From assembly GCF_000009625.1 (NCBI RefSeq), contig NC_002678.2, positions 5,798,001-5,862,000 of the forward strand: a DNA stretch of 64,000 nt. The letters run 5' to 3'. This document shows, one piece after another, positions 18,583 to 27,499 of this stretch. Each line of letters starts with the position of its first letter. Positions within the stretch are counted from its first letter, which is position 1. The stretch is from Mesorhizobium japonicum MAFF 303099. Lineage in GTDB: Bacteria > Pseudomonadota > Alphaproteobacteria > Rhizobiales > Rhizobiaceae. The position numbers were made by a program, and so were the translations under genes. The notes beneath the pieces are model-generated. The model saw nothing but the letters and a program-made list of their open reading frames with translations. It made no database searches and was not told where the DNA came from.

Positions 18583-18830
18583 TGTGGGCGCGCTGCGCGA
18601 TGCTTGCCTGGTCGTGAAGGCCTGATTTGGACCGGACGGCGGTTCTCCGCGTGCGAATGGCAGCAATGCGTCTCTTTTCGGCCATGGTGTCGGCTGTGCT
18701 GCTGCCTGAAACCAGACATCGTCGGGCACCCACAATGCCGTTCGCGTTCGCGCTCTTAACCGCTCAGAAGCAACGGGCGACAAACATCAGCTGACCATAG
18801 GCCTAAATGCTGAAGCAGGACGTGCCGTGC

Positions 18831-19781
18831 TCAAACACGCGGAGTCAGGTTCTCTGACCGTCCTATTCCTTGGAAGTCACGGTCATAGTTTTTCGCTACG
18901 CGACCGATCAGATCGTCTATCCTCGAAAGGAACAGTTTTAGCGTCGGTGATGCATTGGCTTTATTGTAGCCGATCACCAGATCAATCGTCGGCGTATCGC
19001 CACTTATGGGACGGCTGATCACGGACCAGGGCATGAAGCTCTTTGCGTAGGCTGGCAAGAAGGCTACGCCTCGCGTCGAGGCGACCAGAGACATTGCCAT
19101 TGCGAGATTGTCGACCTCGTGATCTGGCCGGATACCAAGATTGGACCGTTCGAGATACTCCTCAATGACAACCCGTAGTGTGGGCGCGGTATTCGAGACG
19201 CTGATAAACGTTTCGCCCACAATGTCTTGCGGGTCTATGGAATCGCGCTCAGCAAGTCGGTGATCGCTCGGCAAAACGGCGACAAGCGGCTCCTTCGTGA
19301 TCAGTCTGTAGGTTAGATCAGCACTTTGCGCCTCCGGTCGCATGAAGGCGACGTCGAGTTTTCCCCTCGTGAGTGCGTTGGCGAGTTGCGGTGAAAACTG
19401 GCTGGAGACGATGACCTCCAAATTGGGAAGTTCATCGTGAAGAATGCGCATAGCCTCGGGCAGCCAGTCAATCTCCTGTCCAGTCAGAAAGCCAAGGGCG
19501 AAGGAAAGCTTGCCTGGTTCCGCGGCACGGCGGGCCGCTTCACCGGCAGCCTCGACCTGAGCGAGCACTAATCTGGCATGATCGAGGAAGATCCGGCCGG
19601 CGGGGGTCAGCTCGATACCCCGCGCGCTGCGGACCATGAGCTGGGCACCCACTTGGTGCTCTAGATCCCGGATCTGACGGCTGAGCGAAGGTTGCGCAGT
19701 GTGCAGACGGCGCTCGGCCGCGACTGTCACGCTCCCCTCCTCGGCGACAGCGATGAAATATCGAAGGTGTCTCAGCTCCAT
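18831..19781 (-). CDS. LysR-family transcriptional regulator
   Basis: 316 aa. The N-terminal winged helix-turn-helix is classical: MELRHLRYFIAVAEEGSVTV, then AQPSLSRQIRDLE for the recognition helix. The effector domain follows from about residue 90. The ATG at 19781 gives the standard LysR start; a longer frame to 19913 adds a basic non-family leader. It is divergent from the SDR/SnoaL/SDR/GST gene group across a 206-bp gap and is the likely regulator of that group and of itself. Confidence 0.9.
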   Translation of the reverse strand: MELRHLRYFIAVAEEGSVTVAAERRLHTAQPSLSRQIRDLEHQVGAQLMVRSARGIELTPAGRIFLDHARLVLAQVEAAGEAARRAAEPGKLSFALGFLTGQEIDWLPEAMRILHDELPNLEVIVSSQFSPQLANALTRGKLDVAFMRPEAQSADLTYRLITKEPLVAVLPSDHRLAERDSIDPQDIVGETFISVSNTAPTLRVVIEEYLERSNLGIRPDHEVDNLAMAMSLVASTRGVAFLPAYAKSFMPWSVISRPISGDTPTIDLVIGYNKANASPTLKLFLSRIDDLIGRVAKNYDRDFQGIGRSENLTPRV

Positions 19782-19987
19782 GCGTCGCTCATGCCTGTGA
19801 GGTATGACTTCAAGCCTACAAAGTCTTTTCCTGCAATGCCAGAAGAACCTACGTTGCTTCCAAGGCAAGCGTCCTGGTTCGTCTTTTCCCACCTGGAGAT
19901 CTACCAGACCCATTTCTCGTTCACGGAGCTCCGAGGGATTTGGCCCTTGAGCTGTCGTGGGCGGTCATACTTTCGAGGACTACAATC

Positions 19988-20734
19988 ATGAGCACTCCCG
20001 TTGTTTTGATTACCGGCGCGTTGACCGGCATCGGCCGCGAGACAGCAATCGCCTTCGCAAAAGAAGGCTCTCGCCTCGTCATCGCGGGTCGCCACGAAGA
20101 GGCTGGACGGAAACTCGCAACCGAGCTGCAATCGTTTGGCGCGGAGGTGGAATTCATCCGGGCTGATGTCCGGCACGACGACGAGGTGCGCGATCTCATC
20201 GATCGGGCGGTTGCCCGCTTCGGGCGCCTCGACGTCGCCGTTAACAATGCCGGCACTGAAGGCAAGCCGGGCCCAGTAACCGAGCAGACGGCCGAAACCT
20301 ACGCGGCGACCTTCGACACCAACGTGCTGGGGACGCTGCTTAGTCTGAAACATGAGCTTCGGATCATGCTGACCCAGGGCGGCGGCAGCATTGTCAACAT
20401 CTCCTCGACCTACGGCCATGAGGGCGCGAAGGGCGCTTCGATCTACGCGGCAAGCAAGCATGCCGTCGAAGGCTTAACCAAGTCCGCTGCCCTTGAAGCA
20501 GCGGCCTCGGGTGTTCGCGTGAACGCAGTCGCCCCCGGACCAACGAACACCGGCATGCTCGATCGCTTCACCGGTACTTCCGAAGTGAAGGCCTCCCTGG
20601 CCTTGACTGTGCCAATGGGACGCGTTGGCCAGCCAAGCGAACTTGCCCGCGCAATCGTCTTTCTGGCCTCTAAAGAGGCATCGTTCATCACTGGGCACGT
20701 TCTGACGGTGGACGGCGGAAAGACTGCGGGTTGA
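19988..20734 (+). CDS. Short-chain dehydrogenase/reductase (SDR)
   Basis: 248 aa classical SDR. Cofactor motif VLITGALTGIGRE (TGxxxGIG), the NNAG motif in VAVNNAGTEG, the catalytic Ser in NISSTYGHEG and the Y-x-x-x-K pair in IYAASKHAVEG are intact, with the C-terminal FITGHVLTVDGGKTAG. NAD(P)-dependent oxidoreductase, substrate unknown. The ATG at 19988 is the family start. First gene of the plus-strand group controlled by the divergent LysR. Confidence 0.9.
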   Translation: MSTPVVLITGALTGIGRETAIAFAKEGSRLVIAGRHEEAGRKLATELQSFGAEVEFIRADVRHDDEVRDLIDRAVARFGRLDVAVNNAGTEGKPGPVTEQTAETYAATFDTNVLGTLLSLKHELRIMLTQGGGSIVNISSTYGHEGAKGASIYAASKHAVEGLTKSAALEAAASGVRVNAVAPGPTNTGMLDRFTGTSEVKASLALTVPMGRVGQPSELARAIVFLASKEASFITGHVLTVDGGKTAG

Positions 20735-20802
20735 TTGCGACTGCGAGCGTTCTCGCGGCGTTTCGCGAACCATTCCTACGAATCGACAGAGGAGATGCGA
20801 TC

Positions 20803-21213
20803 ATGAGCGAGCACTTAAGCAGCAAGGCCGTTGTAGACGCCTACTATCAGGCCGGCGTGCAGGGTCGCCTCACAGACTTCGGGCCTTATCTGCAACCCGA
20901 TTTCACGACGACAGCGCCCAATTACCTCCCTTGGGGAGGAGTACATCGGGGAGTGACGTTCTTCCGCGACGAAGTGCTGCCGAACCTGCCCGATGTCCTC
21001 GACTTCGGACGGTTCAGCTACGACAGCTTTTTCGCCGAGGACGATCGCGTTGTGGCGCTGGTCAATTTCGGAGTCACTGGACGGGACGCGATGATCAAGA
21101 TCTCCGAGCACTGGACCGTCAAGGATGGAAAGGCCGCGTCGATCTGGGTGGCTTATTTCGAGCCGCAGGCCCTGCTGGAAAAGCTTGGCATTGCGCATGG
21201 GCTTCGCAGCTAG
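20803..21213 (+). CDS. SnoaL-like / NTF2-fold protein
   Basis: 136 aa. The pattern of an N-terminal helix with VVDAYYQAGVQGRLTDFGPY, followed by strands DRVVALVNFGVTGR and ISEHWTVKDGKAASIWVAYF, is that of the SnoaL-like NTF2 fold: small cone-shaped proteins acting as cyclases, isomerases or binding proteins. Start ATG 20803 follows a GGAG site. It sits between two SDR genes, so it probably acts on the same small molecule. Confidence 0.8.
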   Translation: MSEHLSSKAVVDAYYQAGVQGRLTDFGPYLQPDFTTTAPNYLPWGGVHRGVTFFRDEVLPNLPDVLDFGRFSYDSFFAEDDRVVALVNFGVTGRDAMIKISEHWTVKDGKAASIWVAYFEPQALLEKLGIAHGLRS

Positions 21214-21330
21214 AACCCGCTCGGCGGCGATACCGAACCTATCCGCTAATCATCGTCCCCAACGCCGGTAGGGCGAATTCGCCGCCACGCGCTACCCCAT
21301 ACAACAGCTTCCGATCAAGGAGATAAGACC

Positions 21331-22077
21331 ATGACTAAGCTTTCAGGAAAGACCGCTCTCGTCACAGGTGCCTCGCGTGGGATGGGGCGGTCCGCCGCGT
21401 TGGCGCTGGCACGAATGGGCGCGCAGGTATTGATTCACTACAGCACCGGGTTGAAAGAGGCCGAAGCCGTCGTCGCCGAGATTCGCGAGGCCGGCGGACG
21501 TGCAGACTCGCTTGCCGCAGATCTGTCCGCGCCGGATGGGGCGCACAAGCTCGCGAAGCAGGTTCGATCTGTGATCGGCGACAGACTGGACATCCTTGTA
21601 GCCAACGCCGGAACCTCGAAGTCGGCGACCATTGAGCAAACTACGGTCGAGGATTTCGACAGGCTCTTCGCGGTCAACGTCCGCGCTCCGTTCTTCCTCG
21701 TCCAGCAGTTGCTGCCTATCATGGGCAAGGACAGCAGCATCGTGCTGATCTCTTCGCTGGCAGCCCATGCGGCGGTAGGAACGCTCCCAGCCTATGCGGC
21801 GACCAAAGGTGCGATCGACACATTGGTGAAGCACTTCGCTGCAGTGCTCGGCGAACGCGGCATTCGTGTCAATGCTGTGGCGCCGGGTGTCGTCGGGACC
21901 GACATGTCAAGCTTCACCAAGACGGACGCAGGGCGTGACTTCACACTCGGCATTCAGGCGCTGAAACGTCTTGCCCAGCCGGACGATATCGGCGGTGTCG
22001 TCGCCTTCCTCGCCACTGACGACGCGCGCTGGATTAGCGGCGACATCGTCCGGGTCGACGGCGGCTCGAAGCTCTGA
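21331..22077 (+). CDS. Short-chain dehydrogenase/reductase (SDR)
   Basis: 248 aa. TALVTGASRGMGRSAA gives the TGxxxGxG motif, VANAGTSKS the NNAG-like motif, LISSLAAHAA the catalytic Ser and AYAATKGAIDTL the Y-x-x-x-K. The HYSTGLKEAEAVVAEI segment after strand 2 suits an NADP-preferring enzyme. Distinct from the first SDR, so the group contains two separate redox steps. An AAGGAG site precedes the ATG. Confidence 0.9.
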   Translation: MTKLSGKTALVTGASRGMGRSAALALARMGAQVLIHYSTGLKEAEAVVAEIREAGGRADSLAADLSAPDGAHKLAKQVRSVIGDRLDILVANAGTSKSATIEQTTVEDFDRLFAVNVRAPFFLVQQLLPIMGKDSSIVLISSLAAHAAVGTLPAYAATKGAIDTLVKHFAAVLGERGIRVNAVAPGVVGTDMSSFTKTDAGRDFTLGIQALKRLAQPDDIGGVVAFLATDDARWISGDIVRVDGGSKL

Positions 22078-22134
22078 TGCCGGCATTGGGAGTAAACTTG
22101 GATCGGCGCAGAGATAAACCTGAAGGAGCACACC

Positions 22135-22767
22135 ATGAAACTTTGCCATTCAACGTCCTCGCCCAATTCGCGCCGCGTCCGGATGTTCATTGCGGAGAAG
22201 GGCATCTCCACCCCGCTGCACCCGGTGAATTTGGGTGAAAAAGAACAATTCTCGGATTGGTTCAAGGCGGTCAACCCACGCCAGCAAGTGCCTGTGCTCG
22301 TGCTCGACGACGACACCAAGATTGCGGAAGTGCCGGCGATCTGGCGCTACCTCGAAGAGACCCACCCTGAGCGACCGTGGCTTGGGAGTGACGCCCGAAG
22401 CAAGGCGCTTGTCGCTATGTGGGAGCGTCGCGTCGAACTTGATGGCTTCGCGCCGACAATGGAGGGTGTTCGTAACGCAGTCGCGGGGCTCAAGGGCCGC
22501 GCGCTATCCGGCCCGCATGACTACGAACAGATCCCTGAGTTGGTCGAACGAAGCAAGCGACGCGTCGCAAACTTCTACACGGATTTCGACGCACGTCTCA
22601 AGGAAAGCCCCTTTGCATCTGGAGCTGAATTCTCGGCGGCTGATATTACCGCTCTTGTGACGGTCGATTTTGCGACCGCAGGGCTAAAGATGCCAATCCC
22701 CGACCAGGCCCACGCTTTGCAGCACTGGTACGAAAAGGTGGCAGATCGTCCCAGTGCTAAGGCGTAG
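22135..22767 (+). CDS. Glutathione S-transferase
   Basis: 210 aa. The N-terminal thioredoxin-like domain (1-80) starts MKLCHSTSSPNSRRVRMFIA with the usual catalytic Ser region and carries the cis-Pro motif QVPVLVLDDDTKIAEVPAIW; the C-terminal helical domain follows, with FSAADITALVTVDF as the conserved N-capping/hydrophobic staple segment. It conjugates or reduces electrophilic substrates with glutathione. Last gene of the LysR-linked group; suggests handling of a reactive aromatic or quinone-like compound, by inference. Confidence 0.88.
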   Translation: MKLCHSTSSPNSRRVRMFIAEKGISTPLHPVNLGEKEQFSDWFKAVNPRQQVPVLVLDDDTKIAEVPAIWRYLEETHPERPWLGSDARSKALVAMWERRVELDGFAPTMEGVRNAVAGLKGRALSGPHDYEQIPELVERSKRRVANFYTDFDARLKESPFASGAEFSAADITALVTVDFATAGLKMPIPDQAHALQHWYEKVADRPSAKA

Positions 22768-23249
22768 ATGCTGGGCCTGCCGATCTCCCGGCCCGCCGAG
22801 CACCGGGACGTGCCTCAGGACGAGGCGACCGATGCTGTGTCGAAAACTCCTGCGCTGCTTGCACAATTCGGCTTATTCTTGGCATGGGCCTATCGGTACA
22901 GCATCAATAGGTTCAAAAGAGGAACGGCAGCTTGCTGGCCAGTTTGTCCCAAAACCGAACCGTCTGCTCTCGGCCCCATTTCGGTCATTCAGCAGGAGGA
23001 AGTTCCCGGCGACCCGCTGCCACAGCGTCGATATATCGGAGCCCGCAATTGGTCGCGTTCATCGTACTTAGGTTCGCCAGACCATACGAGAGAATACGAT
23101 GGAAATGGGTTGGCGAATCATCCGCTAACATATTGATTTCCTGTAGGAAACACCAACCCTCCGGACCCACCATTGTCGTTATTTATCAACGCTTTAGAGG
23201 TGCTTCCGACCCAGTGTTCCGATGTTCCGTCGGGCGACGCCGGAGTGGC
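22768..23249. other. Intergenic region, 482 bp, no gene recognised
   Basis: It lies between the GST stop and the stop of the NmrA-like remnant. An open frame from 22768 has no family resemblance, and its composition is unlike neighbouring proteins. I see no RNA gene, terminator with T-run or insertion-sequence end. Confidence 0.4.
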
Positions 23250-23840
23250 TTATGCCGCCGCGTCCAGCGTATTGAAGGCGGCCCGGTGCGACGTGACGAA
23301 GTCCTGAACGGTCATCGGCGGCGCGCGCGTCACTTCGGCGATGATCTTGTCGGCGCCCGAGAAGATGCCGTTCTGGTAATCGAGGGCGATCGCACAGAAA
23401 TGCTGGATCAAAAATTCCGGCAGGCCGAACTTTTCCAGGCGATCGCGATAGGCGGGGATGGTCAGCGGCTGATAGCCGATCTTGCGGCCGAGCACCTCGC
23501 TGAGGGCTGAGGCGATGCCCGGCTGATCAAGCTCGGTCGGCCCATGAAGCGTGTAGGTCTTGCCGACATGGGCGGCCGGATCGGCCAGCAGCGCTGCGAT
23601 CAGGCGGGCCTGGTCCTCGGCAGCGATGGGAGCATGACGGCCAGCGCCATAGGGCAAGTCGATGACGCTCTGTTCGACGATCGTCTTGCGTGCAAACGGG
23701 TAGAGCAGCCATTGCGAGAAGAAGGTCAGCCGCAGATGGATGGTGGGAACGCCCAACCAGTCGAAGATCCGCTCGGCGATCCAGTGATCGCGCGCCGCAT
23801 GACTCTTGGAGTCCTCGCGCGCAGAGATCTGCGACATGTT
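23250..23840 (-). pseudogene. NmrA-family NAD(P)-binding protein, 5'-truncated remnant
   Basis: The translated segment from about SNMSQISARED onward (SKSHAARDHWIAERIFDWLG, LRLTFFSQWLL, ending FVTSHRAAFNTLDAAA) has the layout of the C-terminal two thirds of NmrA-like atypical SDRs. The N-terminal Rossmann motif (TGATGxxG) and first strands are absent. The same frame stays open upstream to 24083, but that sequence (LRLLILLGFSRTKIRNLPVS) is not family-like and the DNA becomes AT-richer, so the 5' part was probably deleted or replaced near 23840. Confidence 0.6.
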
Positions 23841-24251
23841 GGACGATCCGGGCCTACCGAGCGACAGGTCTTTTTCCGTAACGGTCGATGCGCCAACCAT
23901 GCGGAACGATACGGGAAGATTTCTGATTTTGGTCCGCGAAAAACCCAATAAAATCAACAACCTTAATGCGTTCTCCGGATCTGCCATGACCATTGGTTTT
24001 GCAGCGAAAAAATGCCCTAGTTCGATCGATGACGGTACTTTTCGAGACGGCTGGGGCGCGCCGTCGAACGCTACAAGGTGCAAAAAAATCGCCGATTGGT
24101 CTCGATAGTTGGTGAAACCTCAAAATATTTCTTGCTACGACAGTACCGCCGGTCGCCCGGTGTCGCCGCGAATATGAAAATGACGTTGTCGGGCCGTTGG
24201 GCTCCCCCGGAGGCGACATCATCTGCGGACATTCGGGCTGTCCGGAAATTT
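23841..24251. other. Region of about 410 bp upstream of the NmrA remnant, no gene recognised
   Basis: Composition is lower in GC than the neighbours by eye. It contains a minus-strand open frame continuous with the NmrA remnant but without recognisable protein family. It lies downstream of the GntR gene, so it should hold its transcription end; no hairpin with T-run was found. Confidence 0.4.
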
Positions 24252-24944
24252 TCAGGCCACGTCCCGCCGAGTTGGCTTGCGATCATCCGCCGCGAACACC
24301 GCGCTCGCCTCGCTGACGATAGAGACATGGTCCCTGGCGGCCTTGCCCGCAGCCACGCTGTCTCCGCGCATGATTGCGGTGACGATTAGGTCGTGTTCCT
24401 GCCAGGATTTGGCCAGCCGTCCGGGCAGCCTGAACTGGGCGCGGCGGAAGGGGGCCAGCCGGCTGCGCGTCGTCGCGGTCAGCTCCTGGATGTGCGTGCT
24501 GTGGGCGCCGCGATAGAGCCGGCTATGGAACTCGGTGTTGAAATACTCATAGTCCTCCTCGGCGCCCAGCTGCACCATTCGCCCCGAGGCTTGGTGCTCG
24601 ATCTCGAGCCCACGACGCTCGCTGCTGGTCATCCGCTCGGCCGAGAAGCGCGCGCAGATCGATTCCAGTTCGGCCATGCTCTCGAACATCGAGGCGAGGT
24701 GTTCCTGCGTCACGACGGCAACGATAGCACCCCTGTTGGGCCGCCGCTCGACCAGGCCCATGGCGCTGAGCTGGCCGAGCGCCTCACGCACCGGCGTGCG
24801 TGAAACCTCGAAGCGGGCGGCAAGCGAGACCTCGTCGAGTTTTTCGCCCGGACGCAGCGCGCCGGTGACGATGCGGTCGCCGATCGCCCTCACCATCTGA
24901 TCGACGGTCGTGCCCGACCGGATCAAGCTGCGCTTTCCCGACAA
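24252..24944 (-). CDS. GntR-family transcriptional regulator (FCD/FadR subfamily)
   Basis: 230 aa. The winged helix-turn-helix occupies about residues 15-80, with the conserved LDEVSLAARFEVSRTPVREA and LSAMGLVERRPNRGAIVAVV. The all-helical FCD effector domain follows, with metal-binding candidates in NTEFHSRLYRGAH and WQEHDLIVTAI. It is divergent from the biuret-type operon at 25229 (284-bp gap), so it probably senses a ligand from that pathway or represses the operon in addition to sigma-54 control. Confidence 0.88.
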   Translation of the reverse strand: MSGKRSLIRSGTTVDQMVRAIGDRIVTGALRPGEKLDEVSLAARFEVSRTPVREALGQLSAMGLVERRPNRGAIVAVVTQEHLASMFESMAELESICARFSAERMTSSERRGLEIEHQASGRMVQLGAEEDYEYFNTEFHSRLYRGAHSTHIQELTATTRSRLAPFRRAQFRLPGRLAKSWQEHDLIVTAIMRGDSVAAGKAARDHVSIVSEASAVFAADDRKPTRRDVA

Positions 24945-25084
24945 ATCTGCTTCGCCTCCCGTGTCTCGGACCTCAGGTCTCAGTGGCCGACCGGGAACGA
25001 TCCCGACTCAGGCCATACCCTCTATGCCTATATTTTAATCTGCCTGTCAAATTGGCTGCTTTCAAGGCAAAAAGTGTATGCAAT

Positions 25085-25101
25085 TGCCTTTCGCTTGTGC
25101 A
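25085..25101 (+). promoter_or_regulatory. Possible NtrC binding site
   Basis: TGCCTTTCGCTTGTGCA fits the dyad TGCACY-N5-GGTGCA at about nine of twelve positions with correct N5 spacing. It lies 53-69 bp upstream of the -24 element at 25154. The match is imperfect; the nitrogen-scavenging function of the operon is the main support. Confidence 0.35.
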
Positions 25102-25153
25102 TGGCGTGGTGAAACCATCATTGAATTTATTGGCTAAATTTATCAATTCGAAC

Positions 25154-25169
25154 TGGCACAGCGATTGCA
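25154..25169 (+). promoter_or_regulatory. Sigma-54 (RpoN) promoter of the biuret-type operon
   Basis: TGGCACAGCGATTGCA differs from TGGCACG-N4-TTGCA at only one non-invariant base and keeps GG/GC at exact spacing. The predicted start point is near 25180, giving a leader of about 49 nt before the ATG at 25229. Sigma-54 dependence fits nitrogen-limitation control by NtrC. Confidence 0.75.
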
Positions 25170-25228
25170 TGCACTTTCTTGAGAAGGCGTTAACCGACCC
25201 GGAAAGGGCCTACAGGGGAGCATAAGAG

Positions 25229-26356
25229 ATGACCGACCGATTCATGCTTAGCCGCCGCCAGTTGCTCAAGACCTCCGCCGCCGGGGCGGCATTCGGGCTT
25301 GCCTCCGCGGCCTTTCCCATCTCGCGGGCCTTTGCCGCCACCGCCACCGTCGGCTTCATCTATGTCGGCCCGAAGGACGACTACGGCTACAATCAGGCGC
25401 ATGCAGAGGGGGCGGCGTCGCTGAAGGGCATCGAAGGCATCACCGTCGTCGAGGAGGAAAACGTTCCCGAGACGGTCGACGTCCAGAAGACCATGGAATC
25501 GATGATCAATCTCGACGGAGCCTCGCTTATCTTCCCGACCTCCTTCGGCTATTTCGATCCGCACATGCTGGCCATGTGCGCGAAATTCCCCGACGTGCAG
25601 TTCCGCCATTGCGGCGGCATGTGGGACAAGGCCAAGCATCCGATGAATGCCGGCTCCTATTTCGGCTATATCGGCATGGGCCAGTACCTAAACGGCGTCG
25701 TCGCCAGCCACACCTCGAAGAGCAAGAAGCTCGGTTTCGTCGCCGCCAAGCCCATTCCGCAGGTGCTGCTCAACATCAACTCCTTCCTGCTCGGCGCGCG
25801 TTCGGTCGATCCGGCCATCACCTGCCAGGTCATCTTCACCGGCGAATGGTCGCTGGCGGTGAAGGAAGCGGAAGCCACCAACGCGCTGGTCGACCAGGGC
25901 GCGGACGTCATCACCTGCCATGTCGACAGCCCGAAAGTGGTGGTCGAGACGGCTGCGGGCCGCGGCGCCTTCATCTGCGGCTACCACGCCAACCAGAGCC
26001 CGCTGGCGCCGGAAAAATACCTCACCGGGGCCGAGTGGAACTGGGCGAAGGTCTACAAGATGTTCGTCGATGACCTCGTCGCCGGCACGCCGCTGCCCAA
26101 TTTCACCCGCGGCGGACTGGCTGACGGTTTCGTCAAGATGAGCCCGCTCGGTCCCGCCGTCGGCGAGGCAGCCCGCAAGCAATTCGACGCCACGCTGGCC
26201 GAAATGATGAAGGGCGGCTTCTCCGTCATCAAGGGCCCGCTAAAGAGCAACAAGGGCGCCGTCGTGGCGACGGAAGGCCAGGCCTTCGTTGAGACCGCCA
26301 TTGAGCTCGAAAGCATGGACTATCTCGTCGAGGGCGTCGTCGGCTCGACCGCCTGA
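25229..26356 (+). CDS. BMP-family ABC transporter substrate-binding protein
   Basis: 375 aa periplasmic binding protein of the basic-membrane-protein family, which normally bind nucleosides or similar heterocycles. A twin-arginine signal SRRQLLK lies at residues 8-14, followed by a hydrophobic core and AFAAT cleavage region. Family segments VGFIYVGPKDDYGYNQAHAE and VQFRHCGGMW (phosphate/ligand-binding strand region) are visible. It is first in an operon ending with allophanate hydrolase, so the cargo is probably biuret, triuret, cyanurate-like or another urea-type compound; ligand by inference only. Confidence 0.87.
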   Translation: MTDRFMLSRRQLLKTSAAGAAFGLASAAFPISRAFAATATVGFIYVGPKDDYGYNQAHAEGAASLKGIEGITVVEEENVPETVDVQKTMESMINLDGASLIFPTSFGYFDPHMLAMCAKFPDVQFRHCGGMWDKAKHPMNAGSYFGYIGMGQYLNGVVASHTSKSKKLGFVAAKPIPQVLLNINSFLLGARSVDPAITCQVIFTGEWSLAVKEAEATNALVDQGADVITCHVDSPKVVVETAAGRGAFICGYHANQSPLAPEKYLTGAEWNWAKVYKMFVDDLVAGTPLPNFTRGGLADGFVKMSPLGPAVGEAARKQFDATLAEMMKGGFSVIKGPLKSNKGAVVATEGQAFVETAIELESMDYLVEGVVGSTA

Positions 26357-26374
26357 TCTGAGGGGAGCGGGGCG

Positions 26375-27499
26375 ATGACGGATACGGTGACAGGAGCCGG
26401 CGTGCCGGCACTATTCGGCGCCAAGGGCTATCCGGCGGCGCTGGAATGGATTGCGCGGCGAGCGGAGTCTTTCGTCATTCCTCTGGCGGCGCTGATCGTC
26501 GGCATGGCCTTGTTCAGCCTGTTCATTGCGCTGGTCGGCAAGTCGCCGATCCTGCTCTACGAGACGATGTGGCGAGGCGGTTTCGGCTCGTGGTTCTCCG
26601 TCCAGAACTCGCTGTCGCGGGGAGCCCCTTTACTGCTCGCGGCGCTCTGCGTGGCGCTGCCGGCGCGGCTTGGCCTCGTCGTCATCGGCGGCGAGGGCGC
26701 CATCGTTCTCGGCGGCGTCGCTGCCGCTGCCATCGGCGCGGCGCTGAGCGGCGCGCCTTCCCCAATCGTCATTCTTGCCATGGGCGTGGGGGGCCTGGCC
26801 GCCGGCGGTACCTGGATAGGTGCCGTCGGCGCGCTCCGCCACTACCGGGCCGTTAACGAAACCATCTCCAGTCTGCTGATGGCTTACATCGCCATCGCGC
26901 TGATGAACCAGCTGGTCGAAGGGCCGCTGCGCGACCCTGCCTCGCTCAACAAGCCATCGACCCAGCCGCTGGCCGATATCTACCGCATCGGCAACATTCC
27001 GGGCATGGAGGTGCATTGGGGGCTTGCCGTCGGCGTCGTCTCCTGTGTGCTCTCCTGGGTGCTGATCGAAAAGACCCGCTGGGGCTTTGCCGCCCGCATC
27101 GCCGGTGGCAATGTCAGGGCAGCGCAGGTGCAGGGGCTGGCTGTCGGACCGCTCATCGTCGGCTTCACGGCATTGGCCGGCGGCTTCGCCGGGCTTGCCG
27201 GCATGCTGGAAGTCGCCGCCGTGCAAGGCAGCGCCAATGCCTCGCTCGCCGCCGGTTATGGCTATACCGGCATCCTCGTCGCCTTCCTCGCCCGCCACAA
27301 TCCGCTGGCCATCATCCCGGTCGCCATCCTGCTTGGCGGCATCGACGCCTCTGGCGGGCTGATCCAGCGCCGCCTGGACCTGCCCGACGCCACCGTGCTG
27401 GTGCTGCAAGGCATGCTGTTCATCGTCATCCTGTTCAGCGAAACCTTGTACGGCCGCTTCAAGGCCTTCAATCCCGATTTGTGGCAGAGGGCCTCGTGA
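26375..27499 (+). CDS. ABC transporter permease (BMP/nucleoside type, YufP-like)
   Basis: 374 aa with about nine hydrophobic segments and the RbsC-like permease core LGLVVIGGEGAIVLGGVAAA, ALRHYRAVNETISSLLMAYI and GYGYTGILVAFLARHNPLAI, which is typical of permeases paired with BMP-family binding proteins. It begins 18 bp after the binding-protein gene and overlaps the second permease by 1 bp, so it forms the larger half of the channel heterodimer. Confidence 0.88.
   Translation: MTDTVTGAGVPALFGAKGYPAALEWIARRAESFVIPLAALIVGMALFSLFIALVGKSPILLYETMWRGGFGSWFSVQNSLSRGAPLLLAALCVALPARLGLVVIGGEGAIVLGGVAAAAIGAALSGAPSPIVILAMGVGGLAAGGTWIGAVGALRHYRAVNETISSLLMAYIAIALMNQLVEGPLRDPASLNKPSTQPLADIYRIGNIPGMEVHWGLAVGVVSCVLSWVLIEKTRWGFAARIAGGNVRAAQVQGLAVGPLIVGFTALAGGFAGLAGMLEVAAVQGSANASLAAGYGYTGILVAFLARHNPLAIIPVAILLGGIDASGGLIQRRLDLPDATVLVLQGMLFIVILFSETLYGRFKAFNPDLWQRAS

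Noticed and set aside
18467..18733. 88-codon minus-strand frame after the SyrA-like gene, examined as a possible transposase fragment
   Set aside because: Basic and low in hydrophobic periodicity, no transposase motif, and overlapping the SyrA-like coding sequence.
25040..25153. NifA upstream site (TGT-N10-ACA) before the biuret-type operon
   Set aside because: Three TGT triplets were checked and none is followed by ACA at the right distance, so NtrC rather than NifA is the likelier activator there.
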